DNA of 64,000 bases. Source: Microvirga lupini. GTDB lineage: Bacteria; Pseudomonadota; Alphaproteobacteria; Rhizobiales; Beijerinckiaceae. The position numbers and the translations under genes were made by a program. Within the stretch, counting starts at the first letter, position 1, and every line of letters starts with the position of its first letter. The stretch lies in the NCBI GenBank assembly GCA_000517005.1, contig KI912090.1, positions 32,240-96,239 of the forward strand, written 5' to 3'. Positions 24,856-34,778 of this stretch are shown in pieces. The notes under the pieces are model-generated. The model worked only from the letters and a program-made list of their open reading frames with translations, had not been told where the DNA came from and ran no database searches.

Positions 24856-26963
24856 TCGGCAGTGCCATAACGATTGCGGTTGCAATCCTGGGCTTCGCGG
24901 CTATCGCGCAGCAGACGGGCTCCGGCAGCGGCCAGCCGCCTGCCGAATCGCCGCCGACGACGCCTCCGGCCAACGGATCACAGCCTCAGGTCGATGAATC
25001 CGCTCTGCGCTACTTCGCATCCCAGGGCGATACCCGCCGGGTGAATGCGGAAATCGCACGGCTGCGCGCGCTCTATCCCAATTGGACTCCCCCCAGCGAC
25101 CTGTCGCAGCTCTCGGCAGGGGCCGGCGCTGCGGCGCCCGATCCACTCATCGAGCGCCTCTGGAACCTCTATCGCGAAGACCGAATCGCCGAGGTCCGCG
25201 CCGCCATCGCCGAACGTCAGACCTCCGACCCGAACTGGAAGGCCCCCGAAGAGCTGATCGCGGCTCTCGATACGGTCGAGGCGCGCCGCCGCCTGACCAA
25301 TGCGTCCGACACAGGCCAATGGCGCACGGTGCTGCAGGTGGCGACGGAAACACCGAGCCTCCTGACCTGCATGAACGTGGACGTGATGTGGCGGGTGGCG
25401 GAAGCCTTCGCCCGGACAGACCAGCCGAACCGGACGCGGGATGTCTATACCTATCTCCTGCAAAACTGCGCCAACCCGGGCGAGCGCCTGGCCACCCTGC
25501 AGAAGGCCCTGACCTTGCTGCCCGAGCAGCAGGTGACCGCCCTGCTGCAGTTCGAGCGCAAGACCGGCGAGACGCCGGACGATTTCAGCTCCATCCGGGA
25601 CGAACTGGCCCGCCGCCGGGTCGAGCGAGCCTCCCTCGACAGCAAGACGACTGCATCGGCCGAGGATCTCGCCGTGGTCGAGCGGCTGATCCAGAACACG
25701 AATGAAGTCGGCCCCGTGCTGATCCTCGGATGGTACAATTACCACCACGGCAATCCGGCGCGGGCGCTCGAATTGTTCAAGACGGCCCTTGACCGCAACG
25801 GCGGAGCGAAGGCGGCGGAAGGCTACGCCATGTCGCTGCGCGCGCTCGAGCGGCTCTCGGATGCGGAGGCCTTCGCCTATGAATGGCGCGAGCGCGCGCC
25901 CGAGAACATGAAGATCTATCTCGACGTGGCGACGGCGCTCCTCAGCCAGGATCCGCCGCCGCGCCTCGAACCGCAGGTCCTTGCGCGGATCGTCCCGGTC
26001 GTCACGGCACAGCGCTTCTCCGACGCGGCCCAGGCCCTGGGCTGGTACTCCTACAACACGGAGCAGATTCGCACGGCGCGCGACTGGTTCCGCACGGCCC
26101 TGACCTGGAAAGCGGACGACGAACCCTCCGCCTATGGATTGGCCCTGTCGACCCAGCGCCTGAACGATCGCGCCGGCTTCAACGCCGTGGTCGCTCAATG
26201 GCGAAGCCGCTCGCAGCGCATCGCCGACCTGGCCGATGGGATCAATCCGGCCTCCAGGCGGCAGCCTGCCGCCACACGGCCTGTTGTCGCGCAGGTCCCC
26301 ACGGCGCAGCCTCTCGAGAGCACTCCTCTGCCGGTTCAACCCCGCCAGGTCACCGTCGAACGGGTCGAGACCGAGCAGACTTTCTCCCGGACCGAAGACA
26401 ATGTCCGCCGCAGGCAGACCCAGGCCCGGTCCGCCCTCGGGCGCAATTGCGCCATGACGCGCAATCCGACTGGCCTATCCGGCGACGCTGCCCTCACCCG
26501 CGGCTGGTGCCTCATGGAGATCAACCGTCCCATGGAGGCCGTGGCCGCCTTCGATCAGGCTATCGCCTCCGGCAGCAGCCGCACTCGCGAGGAGGCTGCC
26601 TACGGCAAGTCCCTTGCCTATCTGCGCAAGAACCTGACGTCCGAGGCGGCCATTGCTGCCGCCGAGGCGCCGCAGACCCGTGAGCGCCGGGTGGAGCTCG
26701 GGGCCTCGATCCTGACCCAGCGTGCGCTGGCGGCCTATCGCGACGGGCGCTATGTGGAAACCCTCCTCGCCCTGAGCGAGCGAGCCCGGCTCGTCCCGGA
26801 ACAGAACGATCTTCTGCTCATCCGCGGCTGGTCCTATCTCAAGCTCGGTCGCTACGACGATGCGGAGAAGATTTTCCGTGCCGTTCAGCAGACGGGATAT
26901 TCAGAGGAAGCCGCTGCCGGATTGAACGCCATTGCCGAAGTCACTGGCCAGATGCGCTACTAG
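24846..26963 (+). CDS. Cellulose operon TPR protein (BcsC-like, no outer-membrane barrel)
   Basis: This 705-residue exported protein has an N-terminal hydrophobic signal, a disordered Q/P-rich stretch, and then many tetratricopeptide-like helical repeats (for example ILGWYNYHHGNPARALELF and RGWSYLKLGRYDDAEKIF). Canonical BcsC is about 1150 residues, its C-terminal third forming the outer-membrane export barrel; that part is absent here and the stop is clean. It may be the periplasmic scaffold working with a separate porin. The start overlaps the end of bcsZ by ten bases. It is the last bcs gene, followed by a palindromic repeat. Confidence 0.82.
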   Translation: MRLVGSAITIAVAILGFAAIAQQTGSGSGQPPAESPPTTPPANGSQPQVDESALRYFASQGDTRRVNAEIARLRALYPNWTPPSDLSQLSAGAGAAAPDPLIERLWNLYREDRIAEVRAAIAERQTSDPNWKAPEELIAALDTVEARRRLTNASDTGQWRTVLQVATETPSLLTCMNVDVMWRVAEAFARTDQPNRTRDVYTYLLQNCANPGERLATLQKALTLLPEQQVTALLQFERKTGETPDDFSSIRDELARRRVERASLDSKTTASAEDLAVVERLIQNTNEVGPVLILGWYNYHHGNPARALELFKTALDRNGGAKAAEGYAMSLRALERLSDAEAFAYEWRERAPENMKIYLDVATALLSQDPPPRLEPQVLARIVPVVTAQRFSDAAQALGWYSYNTEQIRTARDWFRTALTWKADDEPSAYGLALSTQRLNDRAGFNAVVAQWRSRSQRIADLADGINPASRRQPAATRPVVAQVPTAQPLESTPLPVQPRQVTVERVETEQTFSRTEDNVRRRQTQARSALGRNCAMTRNPTGLSGDAALTRGWCLMEINRPMEAVAAFDQAIASGSSRTREEAAYGKSLAYLRKNLTSEAAIAAAEAPQTRERRVELGASILTQRALAAYRDGRYVETLLALSERARLVPEQNDLLLIRGWSYLKLGRYDDAEKIFRAVQQTGYSEEAAAGLNAIAEVTGQMRY

Positions 26964-26975
26964 TTGCTGGCCTCT

Positions 26976-27130
26976 AGCGCATCGTGCGGACCCGAAGGGC
27001 CACGTCAGTGAAAAGTGGACCCGGTTTTCGTTGACGCGGACCTCCGGTTCCGCTCCGAACGATGCGCCAGTCAAGAGAAGGAGCATCGGACCCAAAAGTG
27101 CAAATCCACTTTTGGGTCCGATGCTCTAGA
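26976..27130. repeat. Palindromic interspersed repeat (REP-like) between bcs and che operons
   Basis: GAGCATCGGACCCAAAAGTG (27081-27100) and its exact reverse complement (27107-27126) flank a 6-base loop, a perfect 20-bp stem. Upstream, GCGCATCGT (about 26978) is matched by ACGATGCGC near 27060, giving a second, imperfect nested palindrome. This form is like intergenic repeats common in Hyphomicrobiales genomes. It may also end or protect the bcs transcript. No gene is seen between 26964 and 27212. Confidence 0.7.
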
Positions 27131-27212
27131 TGGTTGCCAGACCAAGCTTCGCACCTATTTAATGATCGAATGGGCTTCAGGCCTCTCGTTTCCCTCCCTC
27201 GACCCGAATTCC

Positions 27213-27719
27213 ATGACCAGCTTGCAGATCATCGTGTTCGACGTGTGCGGCACCGCCTGTGCCTTGCACCGGACCGCTGTGCGCGAGTTTCTGCCGCTGC
27301 CTCACCTGTGGCGCCCCCCGGCCCTGCCCCGTCCGGTGGCGGGCTTCTTCAATCTGGGCGGCCATGCGGTTCCGGTCCTTCGGCTCGATGTGCTGTTCGG
27401 CCTCCAGCGGGCTGAGAAGGACGCCGAGGAGGATCTCTATCAGCATCTGATCCTCATTGATCGGTTCAATGCATCGGGAACGTCTGCCCTCCTCGTCGAT
27501 CGGGTTCTCGATGTTGCGAGCGTGGATCCATCCCGACTTTCATCCGTCAGAGAAGAGGGCACCTTGAACGGCTGCGTCGAGGCGGAGGTCACGTGGGACA
27601 ACCGGCTCGTCCACCTGCTTTCGGTCGAGCGCATCCTCCTCGCCGAGGAGCAGCAGGCTCTGGCGGAACTCGGACGCCAGGCCCAGAACCGGCTCAGCGA
27701 ATGGGCGGTCCAGGCCTGA
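27213..27719 (+). CDS. CheW-like chemosensory adaptor (first)
   Basis: This CheW-domain protein of 168 residues (from ATG 27213) couples a chemoreceptor to a CheA kinase. The opening strand LQIIVFDVCGTACALHRTAVREFL and GFFNLGGHAVPVLRLD match the CheW fold, and VHLLSVERIL near the C-terminus matches the last strands. It is the first gene of the chemosensory operon; its stop overlaps the cheR start by one base. No good ribosome binding site precedes either candidate start (27213 or 27162); 27213 is chosen because the domain begins two residues later. Confidence 0.82.
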   Translation: MTSLQIIVFDVCGTACALHRTAVREFLPLPHLWRPPALPRPVAGFFNLGGHAVPVLRLDVLFGLQRAEKDAEEDLYQHLILIDRFNASGTSALLVDRVLDVASVDPSRLSSVREEGTLNGCVEAEVTWDNRLVHLLSVERILLAEEQQALAELGRQAQNRLSEWAVQA

Positions 27720-29164
27720 TGGCCGCACGCGCTTCCGCCGCCCCGCTGATCGATGCCGGTTTTCCCGAACTGAAAAGCCGCATCATCGAGCGCACGGGAC
27801 ATTTCTACTATCAGGACAAGGACGACCTGCTCTGGGAGCGCGTACGCAAGCGCCTGCGTGCGACGGGACTTCCCGATTCGATTCAGTATCTGAATCTCCT
27901 GAACGATGCGATTTCGGGTCCTGTCGAATGGGGCAAGCTGGAAACCGAAATCACCATCGGCGAGACCTTCTTCTTCCGCTACGCGGAGCAGTTTGCAGCC
28001 CTGCGCGATACGATCCTGCCCGAGCTCATCGAGAGAAAGAGCGCCACGCGGCGGCTGCGGATCTGGAGCGCAGGATGTTCAACCGGAGCGGAACCCTATT
28101 CTCTCGCGATCCTCGTCAACGAGATTCTCGGCGAGAGTCTTGAAACATGGCGTGTCAGCATCGTCGGCACGGACATCAATGACAGCTTCCTCAACCTTGC
28201 CAGGCAGGCGCGGTTCGGGAAGTGGGCGCTTCGGTCCATGCCCGCTGGCGAAAGAGAACGCTACTTCCTGAGTGCGGGAAAGGACCAATGGCAGGTGCGG
28301 CCGCAATTCCGCTCCCTGGTCCGCTTCGAGAAGCACAATCTCCTGAGTCTTCTCGATGGAACCTCGCCGCTTGAGTTCACCGATTTCGATCTGATCCTCT
28401 GCCGAAACGTCCTGATCTACTTTCATCCGGACACCGTGATCCGGATCGTCGAGGCCCTGCGCGACCGCCTCGCGGAGAGAGGCTGGATGCTGCTGGGCCA
28501 TGCGGAGCCCAATCCTGCCTTTTCCGCCATGATGCAGACCCTGAATCTGCCGGGGACGGTAGCCTATCGATCCGGCTCAAAGGAGGAAACCTCTGCAATC
28601 CCGTCCTTCGAGCAGCTCAAACTGCCTCTGAGGGATCCTGCACCGCTTCTGCCCGCTCCGAAGCCGGTAGAACGAGCAAAGCGGCAAGTCCCCCCACGAC
28701 CGGCAACGATTTCTCCCAAGGCCCCTCTCTCTCCCGCTGCCCCTCAGGCTCCGGATGCCTTGCTGGACGAGGTCAAAGCCCAAGCCAATTCCGGCGATTT
28801 CGCCGCGGCCGATGCTCTCTGCCGGAAGGCCCTTGCCGTTCAGCCCCTGAACGCCAGCCTTCACTTCTACCATGGCCTCATCCTGCAGGCGCTCAGGCGG
28901 CCCGATGAAGCTGAGAACAGCTTCCTTAAAAGCATCTATCTCGATAAAAGCTTTGCCATGGCTCATTACCACCTCGGACTGCTGCTGCTCGCAGAAAGGC
29001 GATCCGGTCCTGGCCGGCGCGCTCTGACCAATGCGGCCCGCATTGCGGCAGCGATGCCTGACGACCGCCTGCTCGACGAGGCGGACGGTCTCACCGCCCT
29101 GGAACTGCGCAATCTGGTCCGCATCCACCTTGAAGCGGCAATGCCGTCCAAGCGCCGGAGATGA
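27719..29164 (+). CDS. cheR: CheR-type receptor methyltransferase with C-terminal TPR domain
   Basis: This is a 481-residue chemoreceptor glutamate methyltransferase. An N-terminal CheR helical domain is followed by the SAM-binding core (GCSTGAEPYSLA at about 117-128) and DLILCRNVLIYF, the conserved CheR motif. A proline-rich linker then leads to a TPR-like domain (residues about 350-430; LHFYHGLILQALRRPDEAE). CheR-TPR fusions are typical of Wsp- and Frz-type pathways, not of flagellar chemotaxis. The TPR part may mediate docking to the adaptor or kinase. Start and stop both overlap neighbours, so the operon is tightly coupled. Confidence 0.92.
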   Translation: MAARASAAPLIDAGFPELKSRIIERTGHFYYQDKDDLLWERVRKRLRATGLPDSIQYLNLLNDAISGPVEWGKLETEITIGETFFFRYAEQFAALRDTILPELIERKSATRRLRIWSAGCSTGAEPYSLAILVNEILGESLETWRVSIVGTDINDSFLNLARQARFGKWALRSMPAGERERYFLSAGKDQWQVRPQFRSLVRFEKHNLLSLLDGTSPLEFTDFDLILCRNVLIYFHPDTVIRIVEALRDRLAERGWMLLGHAEPNPAFSAMMQTLNLPGTVAYRSGSKEETSAIPSFEQLKLPLRDPAPLLPAPKPVERAKRQVPPRPATISPKAPLSPAAPQAPDALLDEVKAQANSGDFAAADALCRKALAVQPLNASLHFYHGLILQALRRPDEAENSFLKSIYLDKSFAMAHYHLGLLLLAERRSGPGRRALTNAARIAAAMPDDRLLDEADGLTALELRNLVRIHLEAAMPSKRRR

Positions 29165-29766
29165 CCATGGCGAAATCGGTGCGTCGCAAATTGAGGCAGA
29201 TGGAACAGATCCGCATTCGCTCCGCCGAGGAACGCGTGCAGCAGATCCTCGACGAGCGCACGGAACGCCTTGCAGCTCGAAAGAATGCGGCAGCCGTTCC
29301 GGCACAAGCATTGCCCCGCGCCCTGGTCTGCGGCGCGGGCCGCGAGCGCTTCGGTCTTCCGATCGATGTCGTAGCGGAGGTTCTGCCGTCTCAAAATTGC
29401 ATGCCCGTTCCCGATGGGCCGCCGGCCCTGATCGGCCTGTTCGGGCGGGGCGGGCGGCTGGTCAGCGTGATCGATCTTGCCCTCGCGCTAGGACTTGAAC
29501 CTTCCTCCTCGGATGACGAAAGCCACCATTTGGTCCTGCTGCGGCGGGATCAGCCGCAGGTGGCGCTCAGAGTCGAGCGCGCTTATGCGGTCGCGGACAT
29601 CCTGCCTCTGACAGGCGAGGAGGCCGCAGGTTTCCGCAACGACGCCGTCATCGGCTATGGCAAGGTTCAATCCGGCTCTGCCGACCACGACGAAACGCTC
29701 TCTCTTCTCGATACCGAACGCCTCCTGCGCCCCTTCCTGCCAACATCCTCTGTTCCTGGAGTCTGA
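29161..29766 (+). CDS. CheW-like chemosensory adaptor with N-terminal helix (second)
   Basis: This 201-residue second CheW protein has a charged helical N-terminal extension (residues 5-45, likely coiled coil) before the CheW domain ([36 protein letters not shown]). Two different CheW proteins flanking cheR recall WspB/WspD arrangements. It may connect receptor arrays or tether the CheR. ATG 29161 overlaps the cheR stop; an in-frame ATG follows two codons later. The MCP gene begins one base after its stop. Confidence 0.85.
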   Translation: MTMAKSVRRKLRQMEQIRIRSAEERVQQILDERTERLAARKNAAAVPAQALPRALVCGAGRERFGLPIDVVAEVLPSQNCMPVPDGPPALIGLFGRGGRLVSVIDLALALGLEPSSSDDESHHLVLLRRDQPQVALRVERAYAVADILPLTGEEAAGFRNDAVIGYGKVQSGSADHDETLSLLDTERLLRPFLPTSSVPGV

Positions 29767-29767
29767 C

Positions 29768-31444
29768 GTGACGATCTCGATCGCCAACCGCATTCTTCTC
29801 GGCTTCGCCGTCATCGTCGCGCTGATGGTCGGCCTTGGCGTCTATGCCATCAACCAGCTCGACGACGTCCGACAATCGACGGAGACGATCGTGACGCGCG
29901 ATCTGGCCCTGATGCGTCAGATCGAAGATCTTGGCGACCTGCAGAACAACATGCGGGGCGTGCGGGAGGATATGCTCTCCCGCTTCTTCCTGCGTTCGCT
30001 CGGTCAGCAGCAGGCTGCCAGCGACGATCTGATCCGCTCCTGGGAACAGCAGGCCGCCGCGACCGAAGCCTCCATGGCGCAAGCTATTGCAACAGTGAAT
30101 GATTTTGCCGCGCAGTCGGTCACGTCGCAGAGGGCGGAAGCCTGGCGACGCATCACCGAGATTCTCAATCGTGCCAACGGAGACCTGCGTCAGATCCGTT
30201 CCTCGACTGAACGGCAATTCGCGGCCCAGCAGAGCAATGACCTTGCAGCAGTGGCCGCTACCCAGAATGCCCTGAATGCCAGCCGCGAATCCTGGAACAG
30301 GAACCTGGTGCAAGCCCGTAGTGTCCTGGGTGAGGCGATCACGATCGGACAGAGACGGATCGGCGAGGTTTACGAGCAGAGCCGGATGTCGATCATCCTG
30401 GCGGTGGCTGGTGCTGCGCTTCTGAGCATCCTCATCACTTATGCCCTGCGCTCCTCCATCACGGGACCGCTCGGCACCTTCATGAACTTCGTCGAAAGAG
30501 TCGGACGCGGCGAGCTCGGAGGTCAGATGGCCGTCACCGGCAAGGACGAGATCGGGCATCTCGGTGCGACCCTCAACACCATGGTCGAAGGCCTGCGCCA
30601 GCTCGCGCAACAGAGCCGCGAGGCGACCGAGAACCTGAATGCCGCAGCGGCGGAAATCCGTGCTTCGACCCAGGAACAGGCTGCCTCCGTCGAGGAACAA
30701 TTGGCCGCCGTTCAGGAGACCGCCGCGACCGTGGATGAGATCACCCATTCAGGCACGCAGATCGGAAAACGTGCACAGGAAGTCATCGCATCAGCACAGG
30801 CAGCGGCACAGACCAGCATGTCGGGTCTGCAGGCTGTCGAGGAAACCGCACGCGCCATGGATGCCATCCGCGAGCAGGCGGAAGCGGTGGCAGAAAACAT
30901 CGTCGCCTTGAGCGAGAAGACGCAGGCCGTCGGCGAGATCATCACATCGGTCAACGATATTTCCGAGCGTACACATCTTCTCGCTCTCAACGCCGCCATC
31001 GAGGCCGCCGCAGCCGGCGAGAATGGCCGCAGCTTCGCGGTGGTCGCCTCCGAGATGAAGACGCTTGCCGATCAGGCGAAGGATGCGACGCTTCAGGTGC
31101 GCTCGATCTTGGGCGACATCCAGCGCGGCATCAATTCATCCGTGATGCTCACGGAAGAGGCCGTGAAGCGCGTCGCCGCCGGCAAGGAGCGGACGGACAT
31201 CACCCAGCACACCATCACCGGCATCTCCGGCCAGATCCAGGAAAGCGTCCAGACCTTCCAGCAGATCATCGCCTCGACCAACCAGCAGCAGCTCGGCATC
31301 GAGCAGGTGATGGGTGCTCTCCAGAACATCCGCCAGGCAAGCCAGCAGACGGCCGCCGGCACCCGCCAGCTCGATACGGCGGCGGCCAATTTGTCCAGCC
31401 TTGCGCAGCAGTTGCTCGGCCTTGCCGAGCGCTATCGCCTGTAA
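29768..31444 (+). CDS. Methyl-accepting chemotaxis protein (membrane chemoreceptor)
   Basis: This is a 558-residue transmembrane chemoreceptor. The first helix (residues 8-28) is followed by a periplasmic four-helix-bundle-like sensor of about 175 residues, a second helix (about 210-230), a HAMP domain ([22 protein letters not shown]), and a long cytoplasmic coiled coil with the kinase-contacting tip ([20 protein letters not shown]). The tip differs slightly from the usual consensus. Repeated Glu/Gln pairs are probable methylation sites for the adjacent CheR and CheB. It starts at GTG 29768, one base after the second CheW. There is no C-terminal pentapeptide tether. Its ligand is unknown. Confidence 0.92.
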   Translation: MTISIANRILLGFAVIVALMVGLGVYAINQLDDVRQSTETIVTRDLALMRQIEDLGDLQNNMRGVREDMLSRFFLRSLGQQQAASDDLIRSWEQQAAATEASMAQAIATVNDFAAQSVTSQRAEAWRRITEILNRANGDLRQIRSSTERQFAAQQSNDLAAVAATQNALNASRESWNRNLVQARSVLGEAITIGQRRIGEVYEQSRMSIILAVAGAALLSILITYALRSSITGPLGTFMNFVERVGRGELGGQMAVTGKDEIGHLGATLNTMVEGLRQLAQQSREATENLNAAAAEIRASTQEQAASVEEQLAAVQETAATVDEITHSGTQIGKRAQEVIASAQAAAQTSMSGLQAVEETARAMDAIREQAEAVAENIVALSEKTQAVGEIITSVNDISERTHLLALNAAIEAAAAGENGRSFAVVASEMKTLADQAKDATLQVRSILGDIQRGINSSVMLTEEAVKRVAAGKERTDITQHTITGISGQIQESVQTFQQIIASTNQQQLGIEQVMGALQNIRQASQQTAAGTRQLDTAAANLSSLAQQLLGLAERYRL

Positions 31445-31471
31445 GCGATCGATGGTAGGGACGCGCGTTTC

Positions 31472-33691
31472 GTGACGGATATTCGTAAGCAGCTGCTGGC
31501 AGCCTTCGAGGCGGAGCATCGGGAGCATCTTCAGGCGATCCGATCCGCGCTCGACCATGCGGGCGGAGGCGAGATCGACCTGACGGATGTCTTTCGCCGG
31601 GCGCACAGTCTCAAGGGAGCCGCCCGCGCCGTCGACCTACCGGCTGTGGAGGAGGTTGCGCACCAGCTCGAAGCGCTCTTCTCCCAGGTGCTCGACGGGC
31701 AACAAACCCTGGACGCTTCCACCATCGCGACGGTGCGCCAAAATCTCGACCTCATCGAGGATCTTGTTGCGAATGTCCTGAAGCCGCCGGAGCTGCAGAC
31801 GCCTCCGGCACCGATGTCAAAGTCCGTACCGCTCGAACCGGAACCAACGGCTCCAAAGACGGATGCGCCTGCACCCGCCGATACCGGCACAGGATCCTAT
31901 CTCCGCGTTTCCGCAGAGCAGATGGAGGAACTGTCCGATTCCATGCATCAGCTCCTGGCGGAGCTACAGGCCGATGAGGGAATCGACGACACGCTGCGGC
32001 AGATCGAGCTGGACGTTCGGGGCTTGAGAAGAAGCTGGGATCAGCTTCATGCGCAGATCAACGCCTTGAACTCCTCAACGCAGCAAAGCCCCAGCGGGAC
32101 CAATTCCCGCAACAGCCCATCCTTTGCCCCGCGCCTGCGCGATTTCGATCAGGGCCTGAAAGCCCTGTTTCGCAGGCTGTCCGCCCTGTCCCGGGGCAGA
32201 AGGCAATCCAGCTGGTCCATCGAGCAGGCGGCGCGTCAGGTCCGCGACAACATCGACCGCGTGTCCCTTGTCTCAGCGGAGACGGTTTTCGGCGGCTTCG
32301 GCCATATGGTGCGTGAGATCGCCCGCAAGGCGGGACGCGACGTGCATGTGCGCAGCATCGGTCTCGATATTCAGGTCGACCGGCAGGTGCTTCAGGCCCT
32401 CAAGGATCCCGTGATGCATCTGCTGCGAAACGCGGTGAGCCACGGGACCGAGCCGCCGGAGGAACGCGCCACCAAGGGCAAGCCGGAACGTGCCGAAGTG
32501 ACCCTCGAACTCGCCTCCCGCGGCGGGCGTCTGGTCATCAGCATTCGCGACGACGGACGCGGCCCCAATCTCGCGCGCATCGAGCAGGTCGCCGTCGAAC
32601 GTGGGCTGCTGCAGCCGCGGGATCCAGGCCATCCGCCACCGATGATGGACCAGCTGCTGTCCCTCGTCTTCACGCCCGGCTTCTCGACGGCGGGCGAGGT
32701 CGACCGGTTGTCCGGCCGGGGCATGGGCCTTTCCGTCGTCGCGGAGGCCGTCCGCAAGCTGCAGGGTTCGGTTCTGCTACGGCCACGTTTCCCCTACGGG
32801 ACAGAGGTTCTACTGAATGTGCCCTTCACGGCGGCGCGCCAGCCGCTGCTCCTGCTGGAAGCCGAGGAGCGGATGTTCGGCCTGCCCTCCCATGCGGTGG
32901 AGCGCCTCCTGCGGCTGCCTGCCAAGACGCTGGAAACTGTGGAAGGCCGTCCCACAGCACGGATCGAGATCGGGGGACAGGACGTTATCGTTCCAGTCGT
33001 CGCCCTCGCAGCCCTGACAGGATCCCCGAATGCCCCCCTTCCCACCGAGGCAGGACACGTGAAGGCCGTGCTTGTCCGTCACGGCTCCCGGACCTGCGCA
33101 CTCGCTGTCAATGCATTCCATGATGTCCGCACAATGCTGGTCAGCGATATCCAGGCCATCGGTCTGGGCGAGTTGGTCTCGGGCACCATCCTCCTGGAAA
33201 ACGAGCTGCCGGCCCTCGTGCTGAGCCCGGACAAGCTGGTCGAGCACTGGGTCAGGAACGAGGGCAAGCTCGCGGCCGGGGGGCTGGGGCTCACCCGATG
33301 GGCTCCCGACGAGGAACGCCGGGCAAGGACCATCCTCGTGGTCGATGATTCCATCACCACCCGGACCCTCGAGAAGAGTATCCTGGAAGCACAAGGCTAC
33401 GAGATCCTCCTCAGCGTCGACGGCATCGACGCCCTTCACGTGCTGCGCTCAGGCGAGGCCATCGTCGATCTCGTCATAGCCGATGTGGAAATGCCGCGCA
33501 TGGACGGCTTCGGCCTGCTGCAGGCGATCAAGAACGATCCGCGGCTGTCCACCCTACCGGTGATCCTCATGACCTCGCGTGCCGACCCGGAGGATGTGCG
33601 CAAGGGTCTCGATCTGGGCGCGAGCGCCTATATTACAAAGCAGAAGTTCGATCAGCGCGAGCTCCTGGCGACGATCGGACAGGTGTTATGA
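31472..33691 (+). CDS. cheA: CheA histidine kinase fused to a receiver domain
   Basis: This 739-residue hybrid CheA carries its own receiver, as in WspE and FrzE. Order: HPt domain with phospho-His45 (RRAHSLKGAAR), a variable linker in place of a recognisable P2, a dimerisation region, a HATPase domain (LLRNAVSHG around residue 316; RGMGLSVV), a CheW-like regulatory domain (about 450-590), and a C-terminal receiver (about 620-739) with its phospho-acceptor in LVIADVEMPRMDG. A receiver fused to the kinase can serve as output or as phosphate sink. It starts at GTG 31472, 27 bases after the receptor gene. Confidence 0.93.
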   Translation: MTDIRKQLLAAFEAEHREHLQAIRSALDHAGGGEIDLTDVFRRAHSLKGAARAVDLPAVEEVAHQLEALFSQVLDGQQTLDASTIATVRQNLDLIEDLVANVLKPPELQTPPAPMSKSVPLEPEPTAPKTDAPAPADTGTGSYLRVSAEQMEELSDSMHQLLAELQADEGIDDTLRQIELDVRGLRRSWDQLHAQINALNSSTQQSPSGTNSRNSPSFAPRLRDFDQGLKALFRRLSALSRGRRQSSWSIEQAARQVRDNIDRVSLVSAETVFGGFGHMVREIARKAGRDVHVRSIGLDIQVDRQVLQALKDPVMHLLRNAVSHGTEPPEERATKGKPERAEVTLELASRGGRLVISIRDDGRGPNLARIEQVAVERGLLQPRDPGHPPPMMDQLLSLVFTPGFSTAGEVDRLSGRGMGLSVVAEAVRKLQGSVLLRPRFPYGTEVLLNVPFTAARQPLLLLEAEERMFGLPSHAVERLLRLPAKTLETVEGRPTARIEIGGQDVIVPVVALAALTGSPNAPLPTEAGHVKAVLVRHGSRTCALAVNAFHDVRTMLVSDIQAIGLGELVSGTILLENELPALVLSPDKLVEHWVRNEGKLAAGGLGLTRWAPDEERRARTILVVDDSITTRTLEKSILEAQGYEILLSVDGIDALHVLRSGEAIVDLVIADVEMPRMDGFGLLQAIKNDPRLSTLPVILMTSRADPEDVRKGLDLGASAYITKQKFDQRELLATIGQVL

Positions 33692-33701
33692 GTTTCCGGC
33701 G

Positions 33702-34778
33702 ATGAGTATGGCGTCTCAGTCACGGGTCCGTGTGATGGTCGTCGAGGATTCCCTCGTCGTCCGTCAGCTGCTCGTCCATATCATCGCCAGTGATCCGCGC
33801 CTCGTGGTTGCGGCCGCCGTCAGCTCGGCGGAGGAGGCGCTCCAGGAAATCGGCCGGGTGCAGCCGGACGTCGTGTCCATGGATATCCGCCTTCCGGGAA
33901 TGGATGGGTTGGAGGCGACGCGCCGGATCATGTCGGAGCACCCGACGCCTATCGTCGTCATCGCCGACAGCATCGAGGATTCCTCGCTCAAGATCTCCAT
34001 GAATGCGCTCCGGGCCGGGGCGCTCACGGTGGTGGAAAAGCCGGTCGGCCTCTCGAGCGCCAATTATGCAGGGATTGCCAGCACCATCTGCACCCAGCTC
34101 TATATCATGAGCCAGGTTCCGGTGGTCCGGCAGCGCTCTTTCGCGCCCTGGCGCGAGAAGAGCGCAACGGCGGCTCCTAAGCCCAATCCGGATTGGAGCG
34201 CGACGCGCCCGAGCATCATGGGAATTGCCGCCTCCACCGGCGGACCGCCGGCCCTGGCCAAAGTCCTGGGCGCCCTCCCGGAGGACTTTCCGCTGCCGAT
34301 CCTCCTCGTCCAGCACATGGGGGCGCCGTTCATGGAGGGGTTCGCCTCCTGGCTGAACGGGCTGATACCTCTGAAGGTCCGCTTGGTGCAGGATCAGGAG
34401 ATCCCGGCTGCCGGTCATGTCTATGTCGCTCCCGGCGACCGGCACCTGCTCCTTTCCCCTGCGGGCACCTTGAAGGTGAGCAGCGAGCCTCCCTTGGGCA
34501 ACCAACGGCCTTCCGCCACCATGCTCTTCCAGTCGATGGCGCGATCGGCAGGCCGAAGGGGGCTCGGTGTCATCCTCACCGGCATGGGCGAGGACGGGGC
34601 ACAGGGACTCGTCGAGTTGCGCCAGGCAGGGGGCTATGGACTGGCCGAGGATGAAAGCACCGCCGTCGTCTATGGCATGCCCGCCGCGGCATCCCGCATG
34701 GGCGGAGTCAATATCAGCCTGCCCCTCGACTTGATCGCATCCCGGATCCTGAGGCTGGTGCGGGGAGAAGGCGAATGA
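33702..34778 (+). CDS. cheB: CheB-type receptor methylesterase/glutaminase
   Basis: CheB removes methyl groups from the chemoreceptor and adapts the pathway. The protein of 358 residues has an N-terminal receiver (VMVVEDSLVVRQLL; phospho-Asp in VSMDIRLPGMDG) and a C-terminal esterase with the catalytic elements ASTGGP (serine), LLVQHM (histidine) and GMGEDG (aspartate). It begins ten bases after cheA at ATG 33702. With CheR it makes the adaptation module complete. The stop overlaps the next start by four bases. Confidence 0.93.
   Translation: MSMASQSRVRVMVVEDSLVVRQLLVHIIASDPRLVVAAAVSSAEEALQEIGRVQPDVVSMDIRLPGMDGLEATRRIMSEHPTPIVVIADSIEDSSLKISMNALRAGALTVVEKPVGLSSANYAGIASTICTQLYIMSQVPVVRQRSFAPWREKSATAAPKPNPDWSATRPSIMGIAASTGGPPALAKVLGALPEDFPLPILLVQHMGAPFMEGFASWLNGLIPLKVRLVQDQEIPAAGHVYVAPGDRHLLLSPAGTLKVSSEPPLGNQRPSATMLFQSMARSAGRRGLGVILTGMGEDGAQGLVELRQAGGYGLAEDESTAVVYGMPAAASRMGGVNISLPLDLIASRILRLVRGEGE

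Noticed and set aside
26976..27130. Insertion sequence
   Set aside because: Only palindromic sequence is present; there is no transposase frame or target duplication.
27213..34778. Flagellar chemotaxis operon
   Set aside because: CheR-TPR and CheA-REC fusions, absence of cheY, cheZ and flagellar genes, and bcs neighbourhood argue against it.
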